From positions 682,001 through 746,000 of the forward strand of contig CANLLZ010000002.1 of assembly GCA_947492235.1 (NCBI GenBank): a stretch of DNA of 64,000 nt, in the 5' to 3' direction. The stretch is from an uncultured Altererythrobacter sp. (GTDB taxonomy: Bacteria; Pseudomonadota; Alphaproteobacteria; Sphingomonadales; Sphingomonadaceae). The stretch's first letter is position 1. Every line of letters begins with the position of its first letter. The translations under genes were made by a program, and so were the position numbers. The notes below the pieces were generated by a model that was not told where the DNA came from, made no database searches, and saw nothing but the letters and a program-made list of their open reading frames with translations. Shown here piece after piece: positions 53,786 to 63,767 of the stretch.

Positions 53786-55549
53786 CTATTCCGCGCCGGA
53801 GAGCCTGAGAACGGAATCGAGCCGCGGATCATACACGGCTTTCCACCCGTCATCCGTGCGCAGAGCGGCGTTGGTCCGGTAAAGGAAATCGCTGGTCACG
53901 ATGTCGCTGTGGCCGAGCGCGTTCAGCCGAGGGATGGCCTCTTGCAGCCAGCTGTTTTCCTCTACAATCACGCGGCTGCCAAAGCCCATGATCATCGGCT
54001 GTTCCAGAGCCTCGTCCAGCGACAGGCCGAAATCGATCACGCCCATGATCGCGCGCGCGGTCTGGATGGGGATGGTCGGTCCGCCAGCTGCGCCCACCGC
54101 GAGGAAGGGCTTGCCTTCGGGGTCGTAGACGACTGTGGGCGACATGGAGCTGCGCGGGCGCTTGTTTGCTTCGACCCGGTTGGCCACCGGCACGCCGTCC
54201 CGTTCGGGCATCGTGCTGAAATCGGTCAGCTCGTTGTTGAGGTAGAATCCGCCATACATCAGGCCCGATCCGAACGCGCCTTCGATGGTGGAGGTGTAGC
54301 TGACCATGGTTCCATCCGGCCCGATGGTCACGAAATGGGTCGTGCCGCTTTCGGGATAATGCCGTCCCACCGCGCGGGCCTGCGGAGCGCGGGGCGGGGT
54401 TCCGGCGACAAAATCGTCGCTGCGCTTGGCCGGATCGAGCAGGAGCGACCGGCTGGCGAGATAGGCATCGTTGACCAGCCCTTTCACCGGGATGTCCACG
54501 AAATCGGCATCGCCTGTGTAGAGCTCGCGGTCGGTATAGGCGAGGCGCTGCGATTCAAGGAACAAGTGCCACGCGGTGAGGGAGCGCGGGCCCATGCTGG
54601 CCAGATCGAAGCGTTCGAGCTGTTTGAGGATCTGGAGCACGGCAATGCCGCCAGACGATGGCGGACCCATTCCGCAGATTTTGTAACCGCGATAGGTCCC
54701 GCACACCGGCTCTCGCACGGCGGGGGCATAGGCTTCCACATCGGCTGCCGTCATGCCCTGCGGGCGCGGCGTATCGGCGGCGACATGCGCTGCCAGACCG
54801 GCTGCGAAATCACCCCGGTAGAAAGCGTCCGGACCTTCTGCGGCAAGTTTTTCGAGTGTAGCGGCCAATTCGGGCTGCCGGATGGTGGTGCCGACGGCTT
54901 TTGGCGTGCCATTGGCGTTGAAGAAAGTCGCGCGTGCCTTAGGGTCGTAACCCGCTCGGTCCAGCCGCCCTTCGAGCACCGTCACCAGCCGGGGGTTTAC
55001 CACAAAGCCGTCGCGCGCCAGCCGGATGGCGGGGGCGGCCAGCGTGGCCCAGTCGAGCTTGCCGTGCTTTTCATGCGCCAGCTTGGCCAGCGCGACATTG
55101 CCGGGCACGCCGACACTCAGCCCGCTGATCGTGGCTTCCTTGCGGGGAAGCGGCTCGCCTTCTGCGTCCAGAAACCAGTCGGGCGTTGCGGCAGACGGTG
55201 CTTTCTCGCGCCCGTCATAGGTTGTGACCTGCCCGTCCGGTGTCCCCCGCACCAGAAAGCCGCCACCGCCAATGCCGGAGCTTTGCGGCTCGACCACGGT
55301 CAGCGCCAGCATGATGGCAATCGCGGCATCGGTTGCCGTTCCGCCAGCAGCGAGAATTTCCTCACCCGCGGCCGTCGCGCGAAAATCGGCTGTGGCGACT
55401 GCACCGGCAAAGCCTTGCGATGGATCTTCGGCCTGCGGCTGGGAGGGCAGCAATTCCGGCCTCGGCTGCTCGGCGGGAGGGCTCGCTGTGGCGCAAGCTG
55501 CCAGAGCCAAGGGTGCAACAAGGGCGATGAGCGGGACGCGTGTATTCAT
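53786..55549 (-). CDS. ggt: gamma-glutamyltransferase, lipoprotein precursor
   Basis: A 587-residue N-terminal-nucleophile hydrolase. The N-terminus has a lipobox (LALAAC) after the signal peptide. The autoprocessing site is the first Thr of GTTHFVTIGPDG, codon 403 (Thr-403), yielding large and small subunits. MPPSSGGIAVLQILK and PTIPIQTARAIM also match the family. It degrades glutathione and transfers gamma-glutamyl groups in the periplasm. The start at 55549 is preferred over 55585 because of the signal peptide. It ends the region with pyrD on the same strand, 10 bases upstream. Confidence 0.94.
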   Translation of the reverse strand: MNTRVPLIALVAPLALAACATASPPAEQPRPELLPSQPQAEDPSQGFAGAVATADFRATAAGEEILAAGGTATDAAIAIMLALTVVEPQSSGIGGGGFLVRGTPDGQVTTYDGREKAPSAATPDWFLDAEGEPLPRKEATISGLSVGVPGNVALAKLAHEKHGKLDWATLAAPAIRLARDGFVVNPRLVTVLEGRLDRAGYDPKARATFFNANGTPKAVGTTIRQPELAATLEKLAAEGPDAFYRGDFAAGLAAHVAADTPRPQGMTAADVEAYAPAVREPVCGTYRGYKICGMGPPSSGGIAVLQILKQLERFDLASMGPRSLTAWHLFLESQRLAYTDRELYTGDADFVDIPVKGLVNDAYLASRSLLLDPAKRSDDFVAGTPPRAPQARAVGRHYPESGTTHFVTIGPDGTMVSYTSTIEGAFGSGLMYGGFYLNNELTDFSTMPERDGVPVANRVEANKRPRSSMSPTVVYDPEGKPFLAVGAAGGPTIPIQTARAIMGVIDFGLSLDEALEQPMIMGFGSRVIVEENSWLQEAIPRLNALGHSDIVTSDFLYRTNAALRTDDGWKAVYDPRLDSVLRLSGAE

Positions 55550-55559
55550 GCCTTCACCG

Positions 55560-56603
55560 CTATTGCGTTCCGACCGCCTCGGCAATGGTGGTGAACCCGT
55601 CGCGCTTCATCAGCCCCTTCAATCCGCGCGTGATGGTGCGGGCCAACCCGGGACCAGCATAGACCATCGCGCTATACAGCTGGACCAGACTGGCCCCTGC
55701 CCTGATCCGCTCCCAAGCATCGTCCGCGCTGGCGATACCGCCGACCCCGATCAGCGGGATGCCTGCACCGGTCGCGCTGCGAAAATCGCGCAGCCGCTGC
55801 AGTGCCAGATCCTTGAGCGGCGCGCCCGACAGGCCGCCCGCCTCGCTGCGCTGTGCCGATTGCAGACCCTCGCGGCCAAGAGTGGTGTTGGAAACCACCA
55901 GCGCGGCCAGCCGCGATTCCAGCGCAATCCGGGCAATGGCGTCGATATCGGCAGGCTCCAGATCGGGCGCGACCTTGAGGAAAACCGGCAGATCATTGTC
56001 GTCCGGCACTTCATCGAGCGCACCAAACACGGCGTCGATCAATCCGGTCAGCGCGCTTTCATCCTGCAATGCGCGCAGACCCGGCGTGTTGGGGCTGGAG
56101 ATATTGATTGTCAGATAATCGCCCAGCGGCGCCATCAGGCGGGCCATGGCCGCATAATCGGCGATGCGGTCTGGCGAATCCTTGTTCGCGCCCACATTGA
56201 TACCGACGATTCCCGGCTTGCCTGCGCGTGCTTTCAGCCTCGCGGCGACGGCCTCGCCGCCCGCATTGTTGAAGCCCATGCGGTTGATGACGGCCTTGTC
56301 CTCCACCAGCCGGAACAGGCGCGGCTTCGGATTGCCCTCTTGCGGGCGGGGCGTGACCGAGCCGATTTCGACATGGCCGAAACCCAGGCCGAGCAGCTGG
56401 TCGGGAACCTCGGCATCCTTGTCATACCCGGCTGCCACACCCAGCGGATTGGGAAAGCGGATACCGGCCACTTCGCACGCCAGCGCTTTGTCTGCGCGGT
56501 TCGGGGCGCGCAGCGGTGCTTTGCTCAGGGCTGCGATTGAGAGACGGTGGGCCTTTTCGGGGTCCAGCTGGAAAAGCGCAGGGCGGAGAAGATCGAACAG
56601 CAT
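55560..56603 (-). CDS. pyrD: dihydroorotate dehydrogenase (quinone), class 2
   Basis: A 347-residue enzyme of pyrimidine biosynthesis. It starts MLFDLLRPALFQLDPEKAHRL, the membrane-associated N-terminal helix, and has NPLGVAAGYDKDAEVP, INISSPNTPGLRALQ and GVGGIASADDAWERIRAGAS (FMN phosphate-binding). The start at 56603 fits homologues better than codon 56699. Its stop is 10 bases from the ggt start on the same strand. Confidence 0.96.
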   Translation of the reverse strand: MLFDLLRPALFQLDPEKAHRLSIAALSKAPLRAPNRADKALACEVAGIRFPNPLGVAAGYDKDAEVPDQLLGLGFGHVEIGSVTPRPQEGNPKPRLFRLVEDKAVINRMGFNNAGGEAVAARLKARAGKPGIVGINVGANKDSPDRIADYAAMARLMAPLGDYLTINISSPNTPGLRALQDESALTGLIDAVFGALDEVPDDNDLPVFLKVAPDLEPADIDAIARIALESRLAALVVSNTTLGREGLQSAQRSEAGGLSGAPLKDLALQRLRDFRSATGAGIPLIGVGGIASADDAWERIRAGASLVQLYSAMVYAGPGLARTITRGLKGLMKRDGFTTIAEAVGTQ

Positions 56604-56926
56604 GTCCGCCAGCCTATGACGAAGCTGCGGGGCACTGTCGAGCGGGCCCATTCTTGAACAAAATGTAAAGGCAAAAACCGGATTGTCGTTTCCATACAAT
56701 CATTCCTGCGGGCGAATCACTAGCAAGCTGAGGCGACCCGAAGGGCTCTGACGCAGCGATGCGAGAGTTCTTTCCTTTTAGGGCGGCCCGTCAGAGTTCA
56801 CTCTCGGGGCCGCCCTTTTTTTGCCCGCCATCCGGCATTCCCGATCACAATTGTCACGATTTCTGGCTGGCATCGCGGCCTGCCATGATGCATCAGTCGC
56901 CCTAACCACAAAAACAGGAGGGCGCG
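56604..56926 (+). other. 323-bp gap with candidate small RNA locus
   Basis: Between divergent pyrD and the DUF885 gene. A strong terminator at 56780-56822 on the plus strand has no plus-strand protein gene before it. The 90 bases before it contain several G/C-rich segments (GCAAGCTGAGGCGACCCG) and end in an unstructured TTCTTTCCTTTTA. This could be a small regulatory RNA or an attenuated leader for the gene at 56927. No ORF of note lies in it. Confidence 0.45.
56780..56822 (+). terminator. strong terminator without an upstream protein gene
   Basis: AGGGCGGCCC at 56780-56789 pairs perfectly with GGGCCGCCCT at 56807-56816, the latter merging into a run of seven Ts. The loop is 17 bases. It is oriented plus; the only upstream plus-strand material is the intergenic region, implying a short transcript starting around 56680-56740. 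Confidence 0.82.
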
Positions 56927-58774
56927 ATGAAAGCGATCTGGGCAGTAGGCGCGGCGAGTGTGGCATTGGCTGGCTGCGCCACCACACAAGGCATTGACGG
57001 GCAAGCGCAGGCCGTTCCCGTTGCCGCTCCTGTGGCACCGGAACAAACCGCAAGCGTCGATGCGAGCGCGATTGCCGAGGCCGAGGATATCGGCGCTTTG
57101 TTCGAGGCCTATGACGCCGCCTCGCTGGAATTGTCCCCCATTTCCAAGGCTTATCGCGGCATCCGCGATGAAGATTACGGCGAGTGGGGCGATTTTTCGG
57201 AGGCCGCCGACCGGCAATCTTTCGAGCTGCTGCAATTCACTGCAGAGCAGATGCGCGGCAAGTTCGATGTCGATGCTCTGCCGGAGCAGGATGCGCTGTC
57301 CTACCGCCTGTTCGAGGCGGTCGAGCAGCGGCGCGCCTCGCTGTTCCCGTTTCGCGAATACGGCTATATTTTCGACCAGATGAATGGCGCGCAGAGCCAG
57401 CTGCCCGCCTTTCTGATCAATATCCACCGCATCACCAATGTCAGCGATGCGCGCGCGTATATCAGCCGGATCGAAGGGATCGGGCCGGGTATCGGCGAGC
57501 TGGTTTCGCAATCGCGCGAACGGGCGGGCAATGGCGTGATGCCGCCGGACTGGGTCTACCCTTACGTCATCTCGGACGTGGAGAATCTCCTGTCGGCAGG
57601 GCTCGACAATGCGATTCTCGCTGATTTCGCGGAAAAAGTCGGGAAGCTGGAGATCGACGATGCGGCCAAGTCCGGCCTCATTGCGGATTCGGTCGCTGTC
57701 TGGGAAACCTCGGCCCAGCCCGCTTACGAAGGGCTGCTGGCGGAAATGAAGCGGCAGCAGGCGATTGCCCCGACCGATGATGGCGTCTGGCGCTTCCCGG
57801 AAGGCGCGGCCTACTACGAGGCCCTGCTCGCCAATTACACGACCACCGACCTGACGGCCGACCAGATCCACGAGCTCGGGCTGGAGAATGTCGCGCGCAT
57901 TCATGGCGAGATGCGAGCCATCATGGCGCAAGTGGGTTTTGAAGGAAGCTTGCAGGATTTCTTCCAGTTCACCCGCAACGATGACCGGTTCTTCTACACC
58001 ACGCGCGAAGATTATCTCGCCGATGCCAATGCCGTGCTGCGCAAGATGGAGGCCCGGCTCCCCGAATATTTCGGCAAGCTTCCCAAAGCCCCGATGGTGA
58101 TAAAGCCGGTCGAGGCCTTCCGCGAAAAGAGTGCGGGCAAGGCATTTTACCAGAGCCCTGCGCCCGATGGCTCGAGGCCCGGCACCTATTATGTGAACCT
58201 CTATAATCTGCGCGACATGTCGAAGAACGAGCTGGAGGCGCTGGCCTATCACGAGGGATCGCCCGGCCACCATCTCCAACGCGCCTTGCAGACCGAAATG
58301 GGTGATCTCCCGCCCTTCCGCCGGTTTGGCGGAGTGACTGCCTACACCGAAGGCTGGGGGCTCTATTCCGAAGAATTGCCCAAGGAGATGGGCTTTTACA
58401 CCGATCCCTATTCCGATTTCGGCCGGCTCGGCATGGAGCTGTGGCGGGCTGCGCGGCTGGTGGTCGACACAGGGCTCCACCACAAACGCTGGACCCGCGA
58501 GGAAGCGATCGAATATCTGACGGTCAACACGCCCAATCCCGATGGCGATATCCGCAAGGCGATCGAGCGCTACATCGTCTATCCGGGCCAGGCGACGGCC
58601 TATATGATTGGTAAGCTGAAGATCATGGAAGTCCGCGAGAAGGCACGCGAAGAGTTGGGCGACCGGTTCGACATTCGCGCGTTCCACGACGTCATTCTCA
58701 CCAGTGGCCCCGTGCCCCTGTCGATCATGGAAGAGAATGTCGATGCCTGGGTCGCTTCGGTGAAGGCCGGGTAA
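56927..58774 (+). CDS. DUF885 peptidase-like lipoprotein
   Basis: A 615-residue exported protein. The signal peptide ends in the lipobox LAGCATT (residues ~16-19). A metal-binding motif HEGSPGHH occurs at residues 442-449, as in DUF885 proteins that look like zinc metallopeptidases. Residues 30-55 are a low-complexity linker. YYVNLYNLRDMSKNELEALA is a conserved block before it. Substrate unknown. Preceded by the orphan terminator. Confidence 0.88.
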   Translation: MKAIWAVGAASVALAGCATTQGIDGQAQAVPVAAPVAPEQTASVDASAIAEAEDIGALFEAYDAASLELSPISKAYRGIRDEDYGEWGDFSEAADRQSFELLQFTAEQMRGKFDVDALPEQDALSYRLFEAVEQRRASLFPFREYGYIFDQMNGAQSQLPAFLINIHRITNVSDARAYISRIEGIGPGIGELVSQSRERAGNGVMPPDWVYPYVISDVENLLSAGLDNAILADFAEKVGKLEIDDAAKSGLIADSVAVWETSAQPAYEGLLAEMKRQQAIAPTDDGVWRFPEGAAYYEALLANYTTTDLTADQIHELGLENVARIHGEMRAIMAQVGFEGSLQDFFQFTRNDDRFFYTTREDYLADANAVLRKMEARLPEYFGKLPKAPMVIKPVEAFREKSAGKAFYQSPAPDGSRPGTYYVNLYNLRDMSKNELEALAYHEGSPGHHLQRALQTEMGDLPPFRRFGGVTAYTEGWGLYSEELPKEMGFYTDPYSDFGRLGMELWRAARLVVDTGLHHKRWTREEAIEYLTVNTPNPDGDIRKAIERYIVYPGQATAYMIGKLKIMEVREKAREELGDRFDIRAFHDVILTSGPVPLSIMEENVDAWVASVKAG

Positions 58775-58797
58775 GCAGGAGCACAAAGAGCAAGTCT

Positions 58798-59700
58798 GTG
58801 GCCCAAAAAGAGCCTCCGTTCGAATTCGGTTTCGCGGCCATGCCCCCTGCGCTGCATGGTTATGCCAACGCGTTTTACACGTTCAAATCGGGCGCGGGGA
58901 AGCTGCATGACATCATGCCGTCCTACTCGCCGCAACTGATGCTGTTCAGCAAGGGCGGGGTGTTCATGGATTTCCCCGACGGGCGGCACGGGCCGATCAG
59001 CGGGCCGTTCTTCGTGACCCAGCTCAACGAGGCGGTTCCGTTCATCGTTGATGGCCCGGCGGACATGATCGGGGTGTCGCTTAATATGCGCGGCTGGGCT
59101 GCGCTCACCGGCTTGCCGGTGAACGAGACCAGCCATCGCCCCATGACCGTGGACAGCGCGCTCTCGCCCTTTTCCGCTGCACGGATCAACGAATTGGTCG
59201 ATGTCATGCGTGAGGGCACAGCCGACACCGCCTATGTCGCGCGCTCTCTGGGCAACCATCTGGCCGAGGCCTTGCGACCTTTGCCGGCAGACCACGACCG
59301 GTTCATTGCCGATATGCTGGAATGGCTGGGTGGCTCGTTCAGTCCTTCGCTGGAAGACCTTCAGGACACGCTAGCTATGTCACCGCGCACGGTTCAGCGC
59401 CTCTCGAACCGCTATTTCGGGCGCCCGCCTGTCACACTGGCCAAGCGCTATCGCGCGATCCGGGCGGCGACCTATCTGACCTCGCCCGATCTGCCCAAGG
59501 AGCTGGAGACCGAGATTCTCGACGCCTATTACGATCAGGCGCATCTGATCCGTGATCTGCGCAAATATACCGGGCGCACGCCGTCGCGCTTTACCGAGGA
59601 CGGCACCGGGTCGCTGGCCGAGCGGACGCTGGACGTCAAAGGCTATGGCAATGGCGCGCTGTTCACGGGACTTATCTCGGCAGAGGCGGCCAATGGCTAG
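58798..59700 (+). CDS. AraC-type transcriptional regulator
   Basis: A 300-residue regulator. The C-terminal half has two helix-turn-helix regions: LEDLQDTLAMSPRTVQRLSN and DAYYDQAHLIRDLRKYTGRTP. The N-terminal half is a probable sensor domain with a cupin-like character (PSYSPQLMLFSKGGVFMDFP). Start GTG 58798, 24 bases after the DUF885 gene, so it may regulate it or be cotranscribed. Ligand unknown. Confidence 0.88.
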   Translation: MAQKEPPFEFGFAAMPPALHGYANAFYTFKSGAGKLHDIMPSYSPQLMLFSKGGVFMDFPDGRHGPISGPFFVTQLNEAVPFIVDGPADMIGVSLNMRGWAALTGLPVNETSHRPMTVDSALSPFSAARINELVDVMREGTADTAYVARSLGNHLAEALRPLPADHDRFIADMLEWLGGSFSPSLEDLQDTLAMSPRTVQRLSNRYFGRPPVTLAKRYRAIRAATYLTSPDLPKELETEILDAYYDQAHLIRDLRKYTGRTPSRFTEDGTGSLAERTLDVKGYGNGALFTGLISAEAANG

Positions 59701-59771
59701 CGCCCCGTAATTGCTAACGACTCGCAACAGTCGGTTTTGCGTTGAAACCGGCCCGCGGCGCCCATAGATGA

Positions 59772-59794
59772 AATCGGAACAAATTGGTCCGATT
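59772..59794. promoter_or_regulatory. 7-bp inverted repeat before the SUF regulator
   Basis: AATCGGA at 59772-59778 is the exact inverse of TCCGATT at 59788-59794, with a nine-base spacer ACAAATTGG. It lies 19 bases before the start of the Rrf2 gene, in the only sizeable gap before the suf operon. A 7-9-7 dyad suits an Rrf2 dimer, so autoregulation is a reasonable inference. Confidence 0.5.
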
Positions 59795-59812
59795 AGCGAT
59801 GCGCCGTCGATT

Positions 59813-60258
59813 ATGAGATTAAGCAACCTTGCCGATTATGCTGTTGTGACAATGTCCGCTGCGGCGCGGCATTGCGGCTTCAGCCGTGTGTCTGCGGCTG
59901 AGTTGGCGGCGGAAACCGGCCTGCCTGCGCCAACCGTGCAGAAGGTGGTGAGCAAGCTGGCGGCGGCGGGCCTTCTCAACTCCACGCGCGGTAGCGGCGG
60001 CGGTTTGCAGCTCGCCCGTCCGGCGGCGGCTATTTCGGTCGCCGATATTGTCGAGGCAGTCGAAGGCCCGATTGCGCTGACCGCTTGCATCGACGGGGCG
60101 GATTGCGCGGTCGATCACAGCTGCAGTGTGAAGGCGCACTGGCCGGTCATCAACGATGCATTGCGCGGGGCGCTGGCGGATATCCCGCTCTCGCGCCTCA
60201 TTAGCAGTCCGGCGGAACAATCAGCGATGAGTGCCCGTGCGGCACAGGAAGAAATGGC

Positions 60259-60262
<4 letters not shown>
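59813..60262 (+). CDS. sufR: Rrf2-family SUF system regulator
   Basis: A 149-residue Rrf2 protein beginning [20 protein letters not shown]. The N-terminal winged helix is followed by three cysteines at positions 92, 98 and 104 ([13 protein letters not shown]), a cluster-binding pattern C-x5-C-x5-C. It likely senses Fe-S status to regulate the downstream operon. ATG 59813 was chosen over ATG 59768 because the conserved N-terminus starts there. Its stop overlaps sufB by ATGA. Confidence 0.92.
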
Positions 60263-61784
<1,522 letters not shown>

Positions 61785-61785
<1 letters not shown>

Positions 61786-62465
61786 TGATTAGATGCCATT
61801 TACAGGCCATTGGTATTTTCAGCGTGCTAGCGTCAGGGTGCTCCGCCGAAGAGCCTGAAAGGCTCAGTCTCCTACCCACCTTGAACGAACTTGAGCCGGT
61901 TTTTCTGTGTGTCGATTCGGCATCACCGTCACAGGAAGTCGAGGCGTGTGTCGGGTCCAAGCAACTCCCGGATATCAAAGGAGCAGAGTATCCAAGAGAT
62001 TTGAATGATTTCCGAGACAATTTGATCGGTGGGACAGCGTTGCTGCGCCTGTTAGGCGGCAGCAAATCGGGCCTTACATCTGAAATGTATCGCCGCGCTG
62101 TAGGTTATGCGAAATGCGTTGAAGAGGCGGCTTACGCGCAAGGCGGGGCGGCGGAGAATACCCAGAAGGCATATATATGGGCCGGCGTCAGAGCGCATAG
62201 CAAATGCCAAGACGAGCCATCCTCGCCTTCTCGCCTTGCGGAATCTGAAGCTAACCCGTCAACTGCAGCCATTGAATCTTCTCTAGCTCAAACGCTCGGG
62301 AGCGCCGCATTCGATTATGTTTACGAAGCGAATGGGTGGATCACCGATGAGATGCGTCCCTGCGTGACTTATGGATATAAATCCGAAGTGTCGCCGGGTT
62401 GTAAGACCGTTAATGGGCGAGTGCCCGTAGCGCCACCACCCTCGATGCCGACTCAAAATGACTGA
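61785..62465 (+). CDS. hypothetical lipoprotein inside the suf operon
   Basis: A 226-residue protein. The signal peptide ends in a lipobox (FSVLASGCSA). Several cysteines are in the mature part (FLCVDSAS, EVEACVGSK, YAKCVEEAAY, SKCQDEPS, PCVTYGYK, GCKTVN). No domain is recognised. The DNA is visibly less GC-rich than its neighbours and its codon use is different, suggesting later acquisition. Start ATG 61785 overlaps the sufB stop (TGATG); GTG 61782 is possible. It overlaps the DUF559 gene by 8 bases. Confidence 0.72.
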
Positions 62466-63006
62466 CCGCAAGACCCTCCAACTCCGCGATCCGTCCGAAA
62501 CCGACGACGCCGCACCCGCGCTCAAGAAGAAGGGTCGCGGGTGGGAGATTTCCGACAAACGGCTCGATGCGCTGCATGATCGTGCGCGCGAAATGCGGCG
62601 GCATTCCTCGCCTGCGCATAAGGCGCTGTCGGCGAAGTTCACCGGGGCCGATCTGGGCCGCTACACCTTTACCCGCCATGCGGTGGTCGGCAGCGCGATT
62701 GTCGATTTCAATTGCCACAATCTGGGCATGGCGATCTGTATCGACGAGCCGGATCAGAACGACACTCTGGCGAAACGCCGCGACAAGAGCCTCGAAAGCG
62801 TCGGCATCCGCGTGATGCGGATCAAGGCCGAGGATATCCTCGAGAACATGGACGCGGTGCTCGAACGCATCACCGCCGGAATGCGGATGCGGATTGCCGA
62901 CAAGAAACAGGCCCGCCGCGAGCACAACGCCAGCAATCCGCGCCAGACCAAGCCGCGCTACGACCGCGACGGGAACGGCCCGCCGCGTAACAGACGAGAC
63001 CACTAA
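62458..63006 (+). CDS. DUF559-like (Vsr-fold) protein inside the suf operon
   Basis: A 182-residue protein. The segment REMRRHSSPAHKALSAKFTG, then HAVVGSAIVDFNCHNLGMAI and SVGIRVMRIKAEDILENM, fits the DUF559 endonuclease-like family, related to Vsr and group I homing-type nucleases. The N-terminal 40 and C-terminal 35 residues are charged extensions (KKKGRGWEIS, and an Arg/Asn-rich tail). Nuclease activity is unproven; the key acidic residues of the fold are not all obvious. It overlaps the upstream lipoprotein gene by 8 bases and sufC by 1 base (TAATG). Confidence 0.68.
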   Translation: MTDRKTLQLRDPSETDDAAPALKKKGRGWEISDKRLDALHDRAREMRRHSSPAHKALSAKFTGADLGRYTFTRHAVVGSAIVDFNCHNLGMAICIDEPDQNDTLAKRRDKSLESVGIRVMRIKAEDILENMDAVLERITAGMRMRIADKKQARREHNASNPRQTKPRYDRDGNGPPRNRRDH

Positions 63007-63767
63007 TGCTGAAAATCGAAAATCTCACCGCCACTGTAGCGGACAAGCAAATCCTCAACGGCCTCAGCCTCGAAGTCGCTGCGGGCGAAATCCATGCGAT
63101 CATGGGCCCCAACGGCGCGGGCAAGTCTACGCTGTCCTACGTGCTGGGCGGGCGTCCAGGCTATGAAGTCACCGGCGGCAGTGTCGAATTCATCGGGCAG
63201 GACCTGCTTGATCTGGAGCCGCACGAGCGCGCCTCAGCCGGGCTGTTCCTCGGTTTCCAGTATCCGGTCGAGATTCCCGGTGTCTCCAACGTCCAATTCC
63301 TGCGCGAATCCCTGAACGCCCAGCGCGCAGGCCGTGGCGAAGAAGCGCTGACCGGCGGCGAGTTCCTGAAGCTGGCGAAAGAAAAAGCCGGGCTGCTGGG
63401 CATGGATATGGAAATGCTCAAGCGGAACGTAAATGTGGGCTTCTCCGGCGGCGAGAAGAAGCGCGCCGAGATGGTCCAGATGGGCATTCTGGACCCGAAA
63501 TTCGCGGTGCTGGACGAAACCGATAGCGGCCTCGATATCGATGCGCTGCGCGTTGTGGGCGAGGGCATCAATGCGATCATGCGCGATCCCGCAAAGGGCG
63601 TGCTGCTCATCACCCACTACCAGCGCCTGCTTGACGTGGTGAAGCCCGACAAGGTCAGCATTCTGGCCGCCGGACGTATCGTTCAGACGGGTGGCCCCGA
63701 CCTCGCGCTGCGGCTGGAGGAAGAGGGCTATGACGCGGTGATGGCTCCAGAGAACGCCAATGCCTGA
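63006..63767 (+). CDS. sufC: Fe-S cluster assembly ATPase SufC
   Basis: A 253-residue ABC-type ATPase. Walker A GPNGAGKST, the signature FSGGEKKRAE, and Walker B FAVLDETDSGLD are all present. It drives SufBCD rearrangement during cluster assembly. It overlaps the DUF559 gene at its start and sufD by 8 bases. Confidence 0.97.
   Translation: MLKIENLTATVADKQILNGLSLEVAAGEIHAIMGPNGAGKSTLSYVLGGRPGYEVTGGSVEFIGQDLLDLEPHERASAGLFLGFQYPVEIPGVSNVQFLRESLNAQRAGRGEEALTGGEFLKLAKEKAGLLGMDMEMLKRNVNVGFSGGEKKRAEMVQMGILDPKFAVLDETDSGLDIDALRVVGEGINAIMRDPAKGVLLITHYQRLLDVVKPDKVSILAAGRIVQTGGPDLALRLEEEGYDAVMAPENANA

Noticed and set aside
53909-55594. 561-codon plus-strand frame across the gamma-glutamyltransferase.
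   Set aside because: Antisense of a clear Ntn-hydrolase with its catalytic Thr; no family resemblance.
56798-58786. Long antisense frame (662 codons) across the DUF885 gene and the terminator.
   Set aside because: It runs through a strong terminator and opposes a well-supported lipoprotein with HEGSPGHH; no domain seen.
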